Assembly (NCBI GenBank): GCA_016709675.1 | Contig: JADJMH010000001.1 | Location: 1 to 64,000 of the forward strand | Source: Candidatus Accumulibacter proximus | Lineage (GTDB): Bacteria; Pseudomonadota; Gammaproteobacteria; Burkholderiales; Rhodocyclaceae | DNA length: 64,000 bases | Reading direction: 5' to 3' | Part shown: positions 39,073-47,342 of the stretch, piece by piece | How the letters are laid out: each line of letters begins with the position of its first letter | How positions within the stretch are numbered: position 1 is the first letter of the stretch | Translations under genes and position numbers: made by a program | Notes under the pieces: generated by a model | The model's input: only the letters and a program-made list of their open reading frames with translations | Told to the model about the DNA's origin: nothing | The model's database searches: none

Positions 39073-40125
39073 TCAAACCACGGGGAAAAGGCGCGCCAGG
39101 TGAGCGTCGTAAATCATCTGCGCGGCCTCGATACAGCGCGTGTTGCCAGTAGCAAGCAGGTCGGCGTAGATCAGCACCGGCGCCACCAGGTCGGGCCGGC
39201 CGACAGTGGACAGGGTCTGGCCCCAGAACGGCTTGCGCAGTTCGACCAGGTGTTCGTAGGCCACGGGACCGGCAACCTCGAGGTGCTCGTGGGCAATCAG
39301 ACGCGCCGGCAACTTGTCGCCGTAGATCGTCAGCATGCCGGGTAGAGGGTCGCAACCGAGCAGCGCCGCCGCCGGCTCGCCGCCCCAACGCGCGTGCGCC
39401 GGGTTCAGCTGCCAGTCCGGCCAGGCTGCGAAATGCTCGGCAAGAAAACGGCCGATCAGGGTCTTCCCGCGCAAGCCGAGCGCGTAAGCCTGTGCCCACT
39501 CGTCGAGCAGCCGTTTGCTCGCCTTCAGGCGCCGCTGCCGGTCGACGACGACCAGCGATCCGTCCTGTTGCAGGTCGGCCAGCACAGTCGTCATCACCCC
39601 CAGAGCGACGTCTGCCGCGGCGGCGATCGCCCGATACGGCGCGGCGGCCAGCGGCGGATCGCAGAGCAGCGCGAAAAGAACTTTCAGCCGGCTCGTGGTG
39701 AAGCCCTTGCTTGCCCGCAGGGCGATCTGCTTGTGGTCCAGTTTGCGCCCGGTCACGTAGACGAAGAGTCCGCCACCCTCAAGGTAGGCATTGCCCGCCG
39801 CATCGGCAAATGGCTGCTCCCGGGCGCGGAGCTGGTTGGCCAGTGGCAGTGTCACATAGTCGGTGAGCAGTAGCAGCTGCGGCCCGCCGGCATCGGCCGG
39901 CTGGCGCAACTGGGTCACCACGGCGCCCAGAGTGCTCGGCGTCAGCCGACGTTTGACCGCCGCGGCGTAGTCGACGCGGCAGCGGCCCTGGCTCACGCGC
40001 AGCAAGGCATTCGACCGCCCGTGGGTCGCCGACAGGCGTTCTGCGTCCACCGAGACGATCAGGCTATGCGCGCGCAATGCTTGTGCGGCCTGTTCGAGAA
40101 GTGCGCTTTCGTCATATGGGTTCAT
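39073..40125 (-). CDS. AbiEi-like type IV antitoxin / winged-helix protein (COG4861-like)
   Basis: A 350-residue protein. The central part has a winged-helix region (ALRASKGFTTSRLKVLFALL, then YRAIAAAADVALGVMTTVL). The C-terminal half resembles AbiEi family proteins (GGEPAAALLG, then GRPDLVAPVLIYADLLATGN). AbiEi normally represses and neutralises an AbiEii nucleotidyltransferase encoded next to it. No such toxin gene follows here; the next gene is the convergent EamA transporter 150 nt away. It starts directly after the DUF2917 stop codon, so the two form an operon. It could be a stand-alone transcription factor. Confidence 0.65.
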   Translation of the reverse strand: MNPYDESALLEQAAQALRAHSLIVSVDAERLSATHGRSNALLRVSQGRCRVDYAAAVKRRLTPSTLGAVVTQLRQPADAGGPQLLLLTDYVTLPLANQLRAREQPFADAAGNAYLEGGGLFVYVTGRKLDHKQIALRASKGFTTSRLKVLFALLCDPPLAAAPYRAIAAAADVALGVMTTVLADLQQDGSLVVVDRQRRLKASKRLLDEWAQAYALGLRGKTLIGRFLAEHFAAWPDWQLNPAHARWGGEPAAALLGCDPLPGMLTIYGDKLPARLIAHEHLEVAGPVAYEHLVELRKPFWGQTLSTVGRPDLVAPVLIYADLLATGNTRCIEAAQMIYDAHLARLFPVV

Positions 40126-40509
40126 TCAGGCCTTGGTCGCAATTGGTGTGAACAGGCGCGAATTATGAACGCCGGCTGCCCGATCTTCAAGCGACGGGTA
40201 CGCCGGGGGCGAGCACGGACGCCAGCCATGCCATAGCTGCTGCAACCCGACGAACAGGGGAACCCAAATGGGCCGGCCGGTCTTGTCGAAGCGGACCCGC
40301 CCGGATCCAATGGCTTCCAGCAACCCCAGCCCACGGCCGCGAACGAGGTGACTCTGCCCCGGCGCCAGGAAAATATCGCCGGCTTCGCCTTCGACGGTCA
40401 GCCAGACCAGGCCGGCAGTACAGGTAATGCGCACACCACGGGCAGAGAGCAGACGAATCGGCGCATTGTCGGTGAGGCAGAGTTCGCTCTTGTCGAAATC
40501 GAGGTTCAT
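40126..40509 (-). CDS. DUF2917 protein
   Basis: A 127-residue, mostly beta protein. The central part (SARGVRITCTAGLVWLTVEG, then IFLAPGQSHLVRGRGL) is the cupin-like DUF2917 pattern. Genes of this family often lie divergent from MocR/PdxR-type regulators in betaproteobacteria, as here. Function unknown. It is transcribed away from the MocR gene from a shared 150-bp promoter region and is followed without a gap by the AbiEi-like gene. Confidence 0.75.
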   Translation of the reverse strand: MNLDFDKSELCLTDNAPIRLLSARGVRITCTAGLVWLTVEGEAGDIFLAPGQSHLVRGRGLGLLEAIGSGRVRFDKTGRPIWVPLFVGLQQLWHGWRPCSPPAYPSLEDRAAGVHNSRLFTPIATKA

Positions 40510-40558
40510 GACTGTTCTCCCGGTATTGATATGGCGCAGTGTAAGGCGTGAAAGATTC

Positions 40559-40643
40559 GTGATACAGTCACAGACTAACGAAATTGTTATGAGTACAGTT
40601 GTCTTTGTTGCAGACTGTACCCTTCAGATTGAGCGACAACTGT
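40559..40643. promoter_or_regulatory. Probable MocR operator between mocR-like and DUF2917 genes
   Basis: Four related half-sites lie in the divergent promoter region: tacagtc at 40563-40569, acagttgtc at 40595-40603, gactgta at 40613-40619 and gacaactgt at 40635-40643. The first and third are exact inverse complements, as are the second and fourth. The order forward-forward-reverse-reverse would suit a dimeric GntR/MocR regulator repressing both directions. The region is A+T-rich compared with the genes. Confidence 0.5.
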
Positions 40644-40656
40644 GCTGGTGGGAAGT

Positions 40657-42075
40657 ATGGAAAGCGAACTCCTGCGTTACGAGCGGCTGGCAGAGGATCT
40701 GAGCGGCGTCATCGTCGCCGGCAACCTGCGGCCCGGCGAGCGCCTGCCGTCGGTAAGGCGGCTGTCGCGCGAGCGGCGGCTCTCCATTTCCACCGTACTG
40801 CAAGCGCTGCATCAGCTGGAGGACCGGGGTCTCGTCGAAGCACGGCCGCAGTCAGGGTACTTCGTGCGCCATGCCGCGGCGCGGCGCGCCCAACCCAGCG
40901 CCCGCTCGACCCCCGAGGGGCCGGTCCCGGTCGATGTCAGCCAGCGCCTGATGCGTGTTCTGCAGACCAGCATTCTGCCGGGGGTCGCGCCACTCGCGGC
41001 GGCTCTGCCCGCGTCCAGCCTGATGCCACTGGCCGCTTTACAGCGACTCTACGGCGGTGTCGCGCGACGCCATCCGCGGCTGCTCGAAGCCAGCAGCCAT
41101 ATCAACATGGACGAACCGGCACTGGTCCGCCAGCTGGTCCTGCGGTCCCTTGGCTGGGCCGGACCGCTGGCGGCGGACGAACTGGTGATCACCAATTCCT
41201 GCACCGAGGCCCTCAGCCTCTCCCTGCGGGCCGTCACCAGCCCGGGCGATACGGTCGCCGTCGAATCGCCCGGCTACTACCTGATGCTGCAACTGCTCGA
41301 AACCCTCGGCCTCAAGGCACTCGAAATACCCACCGATCCGCGCAGCGGCATGTCGATCGAGGCCCTCGATCTGGCGACTCGCGAAAGCCGGGTCGCTGCC
41401 TGCCTGCTGGTGGCCAACGCCAGCAACCCGCTCGGCAGCATCATGCCCGACGAGAACAAGCGCCGGCTCGCCAGGCTGACTGCAGAACGAGGCGTGGCAG
41501 TGATCGAAGACGACATCTACGGCGATCTCCACTTCGGCCGCGAGCGCCCCTGGCCGATCAAGGCTTTCGACACTGCCGGCAACGTCATGCTTTGCACGTC
41601 CTTTTCCAAGAGCCTTTCGCCTGCGTTGCGCATCGGCTTCGTCGCCGCCGGTCGCTACCGGTCGCAGGTCGCCCTGCAGAAGACGATCACCAGCGGCGGC
41701 ACCAATCCGCTCACCCAGGTGGTCCTTGCCGAGTACCTCGAATCAGGGGCCTGTCAACGCCACCTGCACGGGCTGCGGCGCAGCTACGAACGGCAGGTCG
41801 CTGCCATGCGGGCGGCGGTCGCCAGGCACTTCCCAGTCGCCACGCGCATCACCGAACCGCAGGGTGGCTTCGTCCTGTGGGTCGAACTGCCCGAGGAAGT
41901 GGACACCACCGCGCTCCACGACCGCGCCATCACTGCCGGCGTCAGCTATGTGCCCGGAGAACTCTTCTCGGCCAGCGGCATGTATCGGAACTGCCTCCGG
42001 CTCAACTGCGGCAACCCGCACACCCCCGACATCGAGGACGCCGTGCGGCGCCTCGGCAAGTTGATAACTGCCTGA
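40657..42075 (+). CDS. MocR-type regulator (GntR winged helix + class I aminotransferase fold)
   Basis: About 472 residues from the ATG at 40657 (MESELLRYERL), with GGGAA about 4 nt upstream; an in-frame GTG at 40642 is possible. Residues 1-75 are a GntR winged helix (LRPGERLPSVRRLSRERRLS). After a linker, residues 115-470 are an aminotransferase domain with AYG-like NSCTEALSLSLRAV, NASNPLG, DDIYGDLHF and the PLP lysine in CTSFSKSLSPALRIGF. MocR proteins use PLP or its amino acid adducts as ligands. It is divergent from DUF2917 and likely controls that operon through the half-sites at 40559-40643. Confidence 0.9.
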   Translation: MESELLRYERLAEDLSGVIVAGNLRPGERLPSVRRLSRERRLSISTVLQALHQLEDRGLVEARPQSGYFVRHAAARRAQPSARSTPEGPVPVDVSQRLMRVLQTSILPGVAPLAAALPASSLMPLAALQRLYGGVARRHPRLLEASSHINMDEPALVRQLVLRSLGWAGPLAADELVITNSCTEALSLSLRAVTSPGDTVAVESPGYYLMLQLLETLGLKALEIPTDPRSGMSIEALDLATRESRVAACLLVANASNPLGSIMPDENKRRLARLTAERGVAVIEDDIYGDLHFGRERPWPIKAFDTAGNVMLCTSFSKSLSPALRIGFVAAGRYRSQVALQKTITSGGTNPLTQVVLAEYLESGACQRHLHGLRRSYERQVAAMRAAVARHFPVATRITEPQGGFVLWVELPEEVDTTALHDRAITAGVSYVPGELFSASGMYRNCLRLNCGNPHTPDIEDAVRRLGKLITA

Positions 42076-42094
42076 CTGCTGGCACCAGCCGCCA

Positions 42095-42736
42095 TCAGGC
42101 GTCGATCGGCACCGCCAGGAACGCGGTGCTCGCCTCGAGTCTTGCCGCCAGCCCTTCGAGCGCCGGGTACTGGCCCGTCGGCCATTCGTGTGGCAACACG
42201 TGGCGGACGAAGCCGATCCCGGCGACCGTACTGATGTCGGCCTGCGTCAGGCGGCCGGCGACCAGGAAATCGCCGCTCAGGCGTTCTTCGAGCATGCCGA
42301 ATGCTTGATTCATCTGGTCGCGCAGGCGGCTGCTCCACTCCGGCCACTGCCTTTCGGGCGGCCGCTTGCGCTCGTACTCGATGGCCACCGCCTTTTCGGT
42401 GGCGACCATGGCCAGCGCCATCGCCTGCTGCACATGTCGCCGTCCGCGGCCGCCGCGCGGAGTCAGCGGCGAAGTACCGCGTTCGGTGGCCAGTTCGTCG
42501 AGGTAGTCGAGCAGATAGGCGCTCTCGTAAAGCTTTTCCCCATTCGGCAGCGTCAGCATCGGCACCTTGAACAGCGGATTGAGCGGACGCATGGCGTCCA
42601 TGTGCCGGAACACCGACAGCGAGACATGCTCGTAGGGGATTCCGTAGAACTGCATCGTGACCGCCACCCGGCGAACGAAAGGTGAATCGTAGAGCCCGAG
42701 AAGCTGGTGCTCCCGGCTGTTCGTCGCATCGATCAT
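42095..42736 (-). CDS. Glutathione S-transferase family protein
   Basis: 213 residues from the ATG at 42736, with AAAGGAG 7 nt upstream. The N-terminal thioredoxin-like domain has LGLYDSPFVRRVAVTM, VPMLTLPNGEKLYES (the cis-Pro and glutathione gamma-Glu site) and a DYLDE helix. The C-terminal helical domain includes LTQADISTVAGIGF, the conserved N-capping region. SPFVRR points to a Ser/Cys-type GST. The substrate is unknown. It is convergent with the MocR gene, 20 nt apart. Confidence 0.88.
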   Translation of the reverse strand: MIDATNSREHQLLGLYDSPFVRRVAVTMQFYGIPYEHVSLSVFRHMDAMRPLNPLFKVPMLTLPNGEKLYESAYLLDYLDELATERGTSPLTPRGGRGRRHVQQAMALAMVATEKAVAIEYERKRPPERQWPEWSSRLRDQMNQAFGMLEERLSGDFLVAGRLTQADISTVAGIGFVRHVLPHEWPTGQYPALEGLAARLEASTAFLAVPIDA

Positions 42737-42994
42737 GTCCAGTCTCCTTTGGTCAGGCTTCGTGCAGCCACATCGAAGCAGGCGTGCATGATTGCACATC
42801 GGGCAAGCTCGCGCATCACGCCTGGCGAAAGCGGCCTCGTCAGCCGGTCTGACTTGCCAGCGCTTGACCTAGCCTTTGCCTATTTCGGCGCCGAGCAGTA
42901 GCCGACAGGAGCAAAGTGCAATGCCCTCGACGAGCCCACTGCGCGGGCAACGGCGAGCAAAAGCATTGAACTCAGGCTTGCTGGCTGCCCTGGC

Positions 42995-43636
42995 CTATTC
43001 GGCCCGTTCAAACAGGGCGAGATGCAGGGTGTGAAAGAAAGGACTGCGGGCGAAATCCTTGACAAGCCTGAAGCCATGGTCGCGGAAATACGCCTCGACT
43101 TCAGCGCGAGACGTCGCCAGTTTCTGCGAGGCCCTGCCGCCGAGGCGTGACCGCAGGCGACGCTTCAGTGACGTGACCGACAACGGGCTGAAATAGGAGA
43201 GCGCAACATAGCTGCCAGCCACGCGACACAATTCGGCAATGGCTTTCTGACGAATCGCCGGCGTTGGGAAATGATGGAACAGGCGAAAACAGATGATCGT
43301 GTCAAACTGGCGATTGCTGTAGGTCAGCGCCTCAATATCCTGCTGGTCGACGGGACACTCCAGGCGATTCTCCCGGACGCAGCGACGGGCAATCTCCAGC
43401 ATCGCCTCGGAATGATCGGCGCAGCTCACCTGATAGCTGTTCCTGGCCAGATATACGCTGACCCTGCCGCCACCACACGGCAGGTCGAGAATCCGATGGG
43501 TTTTCGGAACCAATCGAAAGACCCTGTCGATCAGGGCGATTTCGGCGGCCTGCTGGCGGGGCGGGCGATCTTTGTACGCCAGCGCCATCGGTATGTCATA
43601 TTTGATCTTGCCGCGATAGCCCACAACTTGCTGCAT
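42995..43636 (-). CDS. Class I SAM-dependent methyltransferase
   Basis: A 213-residue protein with motif I ILDLPCGGGRVSVYLA, motif II around VSCADHSEAMLEIA, and a later FDTIICFRLFHHFP strand, all typical of UbiE/class XI-type methyltransferases. The start at 43636 (MQQVVGYRGKIKYD) has AAGGAG upstream. The substrate is unknown. A stop lies 258 bp from the start of the GST gene on the same strand. Confidence 0.85.
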   Translation of the reverse strand: MQQVVGYRGKIKYDIPMALAYKDRPPRQQAAEIALIDRVFRLVPKTHRILDLPCGGGRVSVYLARNSYQVSCADHSEAMLEIARRCVRENRLECPVDQQDIEALTYSNRQFDTIICFRLFHHFPTPAIRQKAIAELCRVAGSYVALSYFSPLSVTSLKRRLRSRLGGRASQKLATSRAEVEAYFRDHGFRLVKDFARSPFFHTLHLALFERAE

Positions 43637-43789
43637 GAAAAAGTCTCCTTGCTGTAATGATCGGCCCCGAGATGGATCAGTGCGTATCGTTGTCTCGTTG
43701 CAGATTCTGAGCCGCTGCTCTGAAGGTGACCTTAAAGCGACCTTGCCAATCCTCTAGAGACGAATCGAAACGGCAGATCAGGCAATTGA

Positions 43790-44072
43790 CCATCGCATCC
43801 GTCATGGATCTGGATCTGTTCCTGCGGCTGTTCATTCCGCCGATCCTTTTTTCGACCCCTGGGATGTTGCCACGTCGGATTTCGCTCGCTTGCTGAAGCC
43901 GGTCTGCCGCTGGCTCTGGTCCTGGTCGTTCTGACCGTGGTGCCAGCCGGCCATGTCATGCCCCGGCTGATTCCGAGCATGCCGCTAGCGGTCGCCTTCA
44001 CGCTCGGCGTCATCGTCTCGCCGACCGATGCCTTCGCCACCGCCGAGTTGCTGCCCTCGCCCGGGGTTAGGT
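43790..44072 (+). pseudogene. Fragment of a NhaP/CPA1-type Na+/H+ antiporter
   Basis: The plus strand encodes DLDLFLRLFIPPILF, then (after a frame change) LALVLVVLTVVPAGHVMPRL and AFTLGVIVSPTDAFAT. The last stretch is the conserved SPTDA site of CPA1 antiporters. Only about 90 residues remain, with a frameshift. The rest is missing where the ABC transporter gene ends at 44090, which suggests a deletion joined these segments. Confidence 0.75.
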
Positions 44073-44089
44073 CGGAGCGACAGCCCCCT

Positions 44090-45904
44090 TCAGGCGGCGA
44101 ACTGCAGCGCGGCAAGCCGCGCGTACAGTCCCCCACGCCCGACCAGTGCCGCGTGCGTGCCAGCGTCGATCAGCCGCCCATGGTCGAGCACGATGATCCG
44201 GTCGGCGCGTTGCACGGTGGCCAGCCGATGGGCGATGACGATCGTCGTCCGGCCGGCCATCGCGGCTTCCAGTGCCGCCTGCACGACGCGCTCGCTCTCG
44301 GCGTCGAGGCTGCTGGTCGCTTCGTCGAGCAGCAGCAGCGGCGCATCCTTGAGGATCGCACGAGCAATGGCGATGCGCTGGCGCTGGCCGCCGGACAGGC
44401 GGACGCCGCGCTCGCCGACGAAAGTGGCGTAGCCCTCGGGCAAGCGCCGAACGAATTCATCGACGAAGGCCGCGCCTGCGGCGGCGCGGATTTCCTCGGC
44501 CGAGGCGCCGGGTTTGCCGTAGCCGATGTTGTCGGCGATGCTGCCCGAGAAGATCACCGCCTCCTGCGGCACGACCGCGACGCGCGCGCGCAGATCGGCG
44601 AGGCGCGAGCGCCGCAGGTCGATGCCATCGATCAGGATGGCGCCGTCGCCGACATCGTAGAAGCGCTGCAGCAACTGGAAGACGGTCGTCTTGCCGGCAC
44701 CCGATGGCCCGACCAGAGCCACCGTCTGCCCGGCCTCGATGGTGAAATCGAGTCCTTGCAGCACGGTCTGGGCCGGGCGGGACGGATAGGCAAAACCCAC
44801 CGTCTTGAAACAGACCTGCAGGCCACCGGCCGGCACCGGCAGGGCGATCGGCAGCGCCGGTTCGGCAATCGGTGAGCGCACATCGAGCAACTCCATCAGT
44901 CTCTCGGTGGCCCCCGAGGCGCGCAGCAGATCGCCCCACACCTCGGCCAGCACCGCCACACTGCCGGCGACGATCATCACGTAGAGCGCCGTCTGGCTCA
45001 GCTCGCCAGCGCTGATCTCGCCGGCAAGCACGGCCAGGACGCCGCCGTACATGCCGTAGAGCAGCGAGCCGAAGACGCCGATGATGACGAAGGCGGTCAG
45101 CGCCGAACGCGTCCCGCTGCGCCGGACCGAGGCAGCGAAGGCCTGTTCGTTGGCGGCCGAAAAACGCGTCGCTTCGGCGCTCTCCTGGGTGTAGCTCTGT
45201 ACCACTGGCATGGCGTTGAGGATCTCGCCGGCAATACCGCTGGTATCGGCCAGTCGATCCTGGCTGGCGCGCGACAGCTTGCGCACGCGGCGACCGATGA
45301 TCGCCGCCGGCAGCACGACCAGGACGACGATGCCGGCGACGATCAGCATCAGCCGCGGGGTCGTGGTGAGCAGCATGGTCAGCCCGCCGGCGAGCAGGAC
45401 GATGTTGCGCAGGCCCATGCTGACACTGGAACCGACGGCGTTGTGGATCACCGTCGTGTCGGTCGTCAGCCGTGACAGCACCTCGCCGGTCTTCAGGGTC
45501 TCGAAGAACTGCGGGCTCTGCCGCAGCACATGCGCATAGACCGCCTGCCGCAGATCGCTGGTCACCCTTTCGCCGATCCAGCTCACCATGTAGAAGCGCG
45601 CCGCCGTGGCTAGGCCCAGCACCACCGCGACGCCGAACAGGAGGCCGAAGTGGGCGCGGATCGAGACCAGTCGCTCAGCCAGTTCGCCATCGGCCGGGCG
45701 CGCCAGCCCACCGTCCACCAGCAGTTTCACCGCTTGTGGCAGCGCCAGCGTCGCGCCCGCGGCGAGGAGCAGGAACAGCAGGGCCAGCGCGACCTGCCCG
45801 CGGTAGCGCGCGACATAGGGCAGCAGCGCGCGCAGCGGCCGCAGCTTGCGCGTCGGCGCCTGGCGCTGGGCGCTGCCGCCGTTGGCCTGAACAGATCCGA
45901 TCAC
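44090..45904 (-). CDS. ABC-type multidrug/lipid exporter (fused permease and ATPase)
   Basis: About 604 residues from a GTG at 45904 (VIGSVQANGG), the best start after the neighbouring MAPEG stop; no strong ribosome site is visible. Six membrane helices lie between about 40 and 320 (LLPYVARYRGQVALALLFLL first). The ATPase has Walker A VGPSGAGKTT, Q-loop VVPQEAVIFSG, signature LSGGQRQR, Walker B LLLLDEATSSLD and IAHRLAT. It resembles MsbA/LmrA-type half transporters acting as homodimers. It probably forms an operon with the MAPEG gene 26 nt upstream. Confidence 0.9.
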   Translation of the reverse strand: MIGSVQANGGSAQRQAPTRKLRPLRALLPYVARYRGQVALALLFLLLAAGATLALPQAVKLLVDGGLARPADGELAERLVSIRAHFGLLFGVAVVLGLATAARFYMVSWIGERVTSDLRQAVYAHVLRQSPQFFETLKTGEVLSRLTTDTTVIHNAVGSSVSMGLRNIVLLAGGLTMLLTTTPRLMLIVAGIVVLVVLPAAIIGRRVRKLSRASQDRLADTSGIAGEILNAMPVVQSYTQESAEATRFSAANEQAFAASVRRSGTRSALTAFVIIGVFGSLLYGMYGGVLAVLAGEISAGELSQTALYVMIVAGSVAVLAEVWGDLLRASGATERLMELLDVRSPIAEPALPIALPVPAGGLQVCFKTVGFAYPSRPAQTVLQGLDFTIEAGQTVALVGPSGAGKTTVFQLLQRFYDVGDGAILIDGIDLRRSRLADLRARVAVVPQEAVIFSGSIADNIGYGKPGASAEEIRAAAGAAFVDEFVRRLPEGYATFVGERGVRLSGGQRQRIAIARAILKDAPLLLLDEATSSLDAESERVVQAALEAAMAGRTTIVIAHRLATVQRADRIIVLDHGRLIDAGTHAALVGRGGLYARLAALQFAA

Positions 45905-45930
45905 CGCCGACGCGCCGGCAGAGTCGCGGC

Positions 45931-46326
45931 TCAAGCGATCAGTCCGCGCAGAACTCCCCAGGCGCCACCGAGCCCGAGGGCGCCGAAAGCGAGCATCGAG
46001 AGCAGGAAACCACCACCCCGCGTCTGCGGAGCTCGCGCATAGGCCAGGGCGTACCAGATCCTGCCGGCCAGCCACAAGGCACCGAGCGCTGTCGCCCAGT
46101 CGCTCGACAGGTTGACGGCGAACACCCACAGCGCCGGCAGGAAGAGCACCGCGTTTTCAAGGGTGTTCATCTGGATGCGATAGGCGATCTCGAACTGCGG
46201 ATGACCGCTGGTCGCCGGCGCCTTGATGGCGAACCTGACCCGGCAGCGGCCGACGTAGGCAGCGCAGACAAAGAGCAACAGCGAGGTCGCAAGGGTGACC
46301 AGTGCGGGGCCAGGATAGTTTTGCAT
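45931..46326 (-). CDS. MAPEG-family membrane protein
   Basis: 131 residues with four membrane helices. The first loop contains FEIAYRIQMNTLENAVLF, the MAPEG hallmark (R..N..E). The family includes glutathione-dependent membrane enzymes; bacterial members are poorly characterised. The ATG at 46326 and length are typical. It is the first gene of a pair with the ABC exporter. Confidence 0.85.
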   Translation of the reverse strand: MQNYPGPALVTLATSLLLFVCAAYVGRCRVRFAIKAPATSGHPQFEIAYRIQMNTLENAVLFLPALWVFAVNLSSDWATALGALWLAGRIWYALAYARAPQTRGGGFLLSMLAFGALGLGGAWGVLRGLIA

Positions 46327-46381
46327 GGCGTCAATTCGTGTAGGCGGTTAGCTGACAAAGGCAGCAAAAGGGAACCGGAAA

Positions 46382-47113
46382 TCAGTACTCGGTCAAGGTC
46401 ATCAGGATGTCGGCGTACCAGGCGCAATTCAGGCCCAGGGCTTCATCGAGTTTCAGGTCGCGGCTGCCGACGTCGAGCCGGGCCGAATGGACGCCGAGCA
46501 GCAGCCATGGCAGATCGCCACGCTCCCGGTCCTGGCCGTAAACCCGCATGACCACCGGCGCGCCGCTGGTCCCGCGATGCGTGCGCGCATCGGTGAGGAA
46601 ATAACCCTCGCCCTTGAAGCGCAGGCCGAATGACGATGCCAGCAGCGCCTGCCGCACCACCGGCATGTGGTGCAGGGTATCGTGAAAACCGAGCGGGAAC
46701 CCCACCACCAGCAGCGAGCTGCCGACCTCGACCGGGTCCAGGCGGCCAGGCAGATGGTCTGGCGTGAAGGCGCGGTAGAGCGTTCTTGGCGGCAGCGCCG
46801 CGCGCTCGATCTCGATCACCGCCACGTCGATGTCGCCGGACTTGTCCTGACCCTGGCGCCAGAGGCTCGTGCCGTCGCCATAGAGTGGAATCGAAAACCC
46901 GGTCGATTCGGCCAGGTTATCGGCGTCGGTGTGCAGCTCGATCTCGATACGGTTGGGGAAATGCAGGCTCGGCTTGTCGCGCAGCACGTGGCGGCTGGTG
47001 ACCAGGAACAGCCGCTCGCCGCGCGCGAAGAAAAAGCCGCTGGCGTTGGTCAGCGCCCGCCGCTCCTCGAAAGTACAGATGCGCGCGGCGGTGAGAAGAA
47101 TGGTGTCGATCAT
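46382..47113 (-). CDS. Trypsin-like serine protease, divergent from the restriction locus
   Basis: 243 residues from the ATG at 47113 (MIDTILLTAARICTFEER). The catalytic triad is readable: His in FLVTSRHVLRD, Asp in GDIDVAVIEIE, and Ser in HRGTSGAPVVM. No signal peptide is seen, so it should be cytoplasmic, which is unusual for trypsin-like enzymes. Cytoplasmic trypsin-fold proteases occur in several phage defence systems, where they act on host or partner proteins. It shares a 229-bp promoter region with the restriction operon on the other strand. The link to defence is inference from position. Confidence 0.8.
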   Translation of the reverse strand: MIDTILLTAARICTFEERRALTNASGFFFARGERLFLVTSRHVLRDKPSLHFPNRIEIELHTDADNLAESTGFSIPLYGDGTSLWRQGQDKSGDIDVAVIEIERAALPPRTLYRAFTPDHLPGRLDPVEVGSSLLVVGFPLGFHDTLHHMPVVRQALLASSFGLRFKGEGYFLTDARTHRGTSGAPVVMRVYGQDRERGDLPWLLLGVHSARLDVGSRDLKLDEALGLNCAWYADILMTLTEY

Positions 47114-47342
47114 CGGATGGGGGGGAGCGTGGGGTCGTTTGAACGGGTTGCGGTCCTGCCAGCCGCTATTCTGCGGCAAAGCCTGCTCGATCGGTGCCGA
47201 TTTCAGCTGATCGGCGCTGCGGCTGAGCCCCACGGTGGGCGGAAGGTGGACAAGCACGCCGGAGAGCGGCCGATCTGGCCGTGCAGACGCTACTGACCAT
47301 AGACACCAAAAGCTTGCATACCGGATACGCAAGGAGGTGGGT
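47114..47342. promoter_or_regulatory. Divergent promoter region of protease and restriction operon
   Basis: A 229-bp gap between two divergent starts. It ends in AAGGAGG (47331-47337), a near-perfect ribosome site 5 nt before the TTG at 47343. No palindrome long enough to call an operator was seen. Confidence 0.5.

Noticed and set aside
40599..42308. Alternative plus-strand frame overlapping the MocR gene
   Set aside because: Arg/Pro-rich shadow; the MocR frame has all family motifs and a ribosome site.
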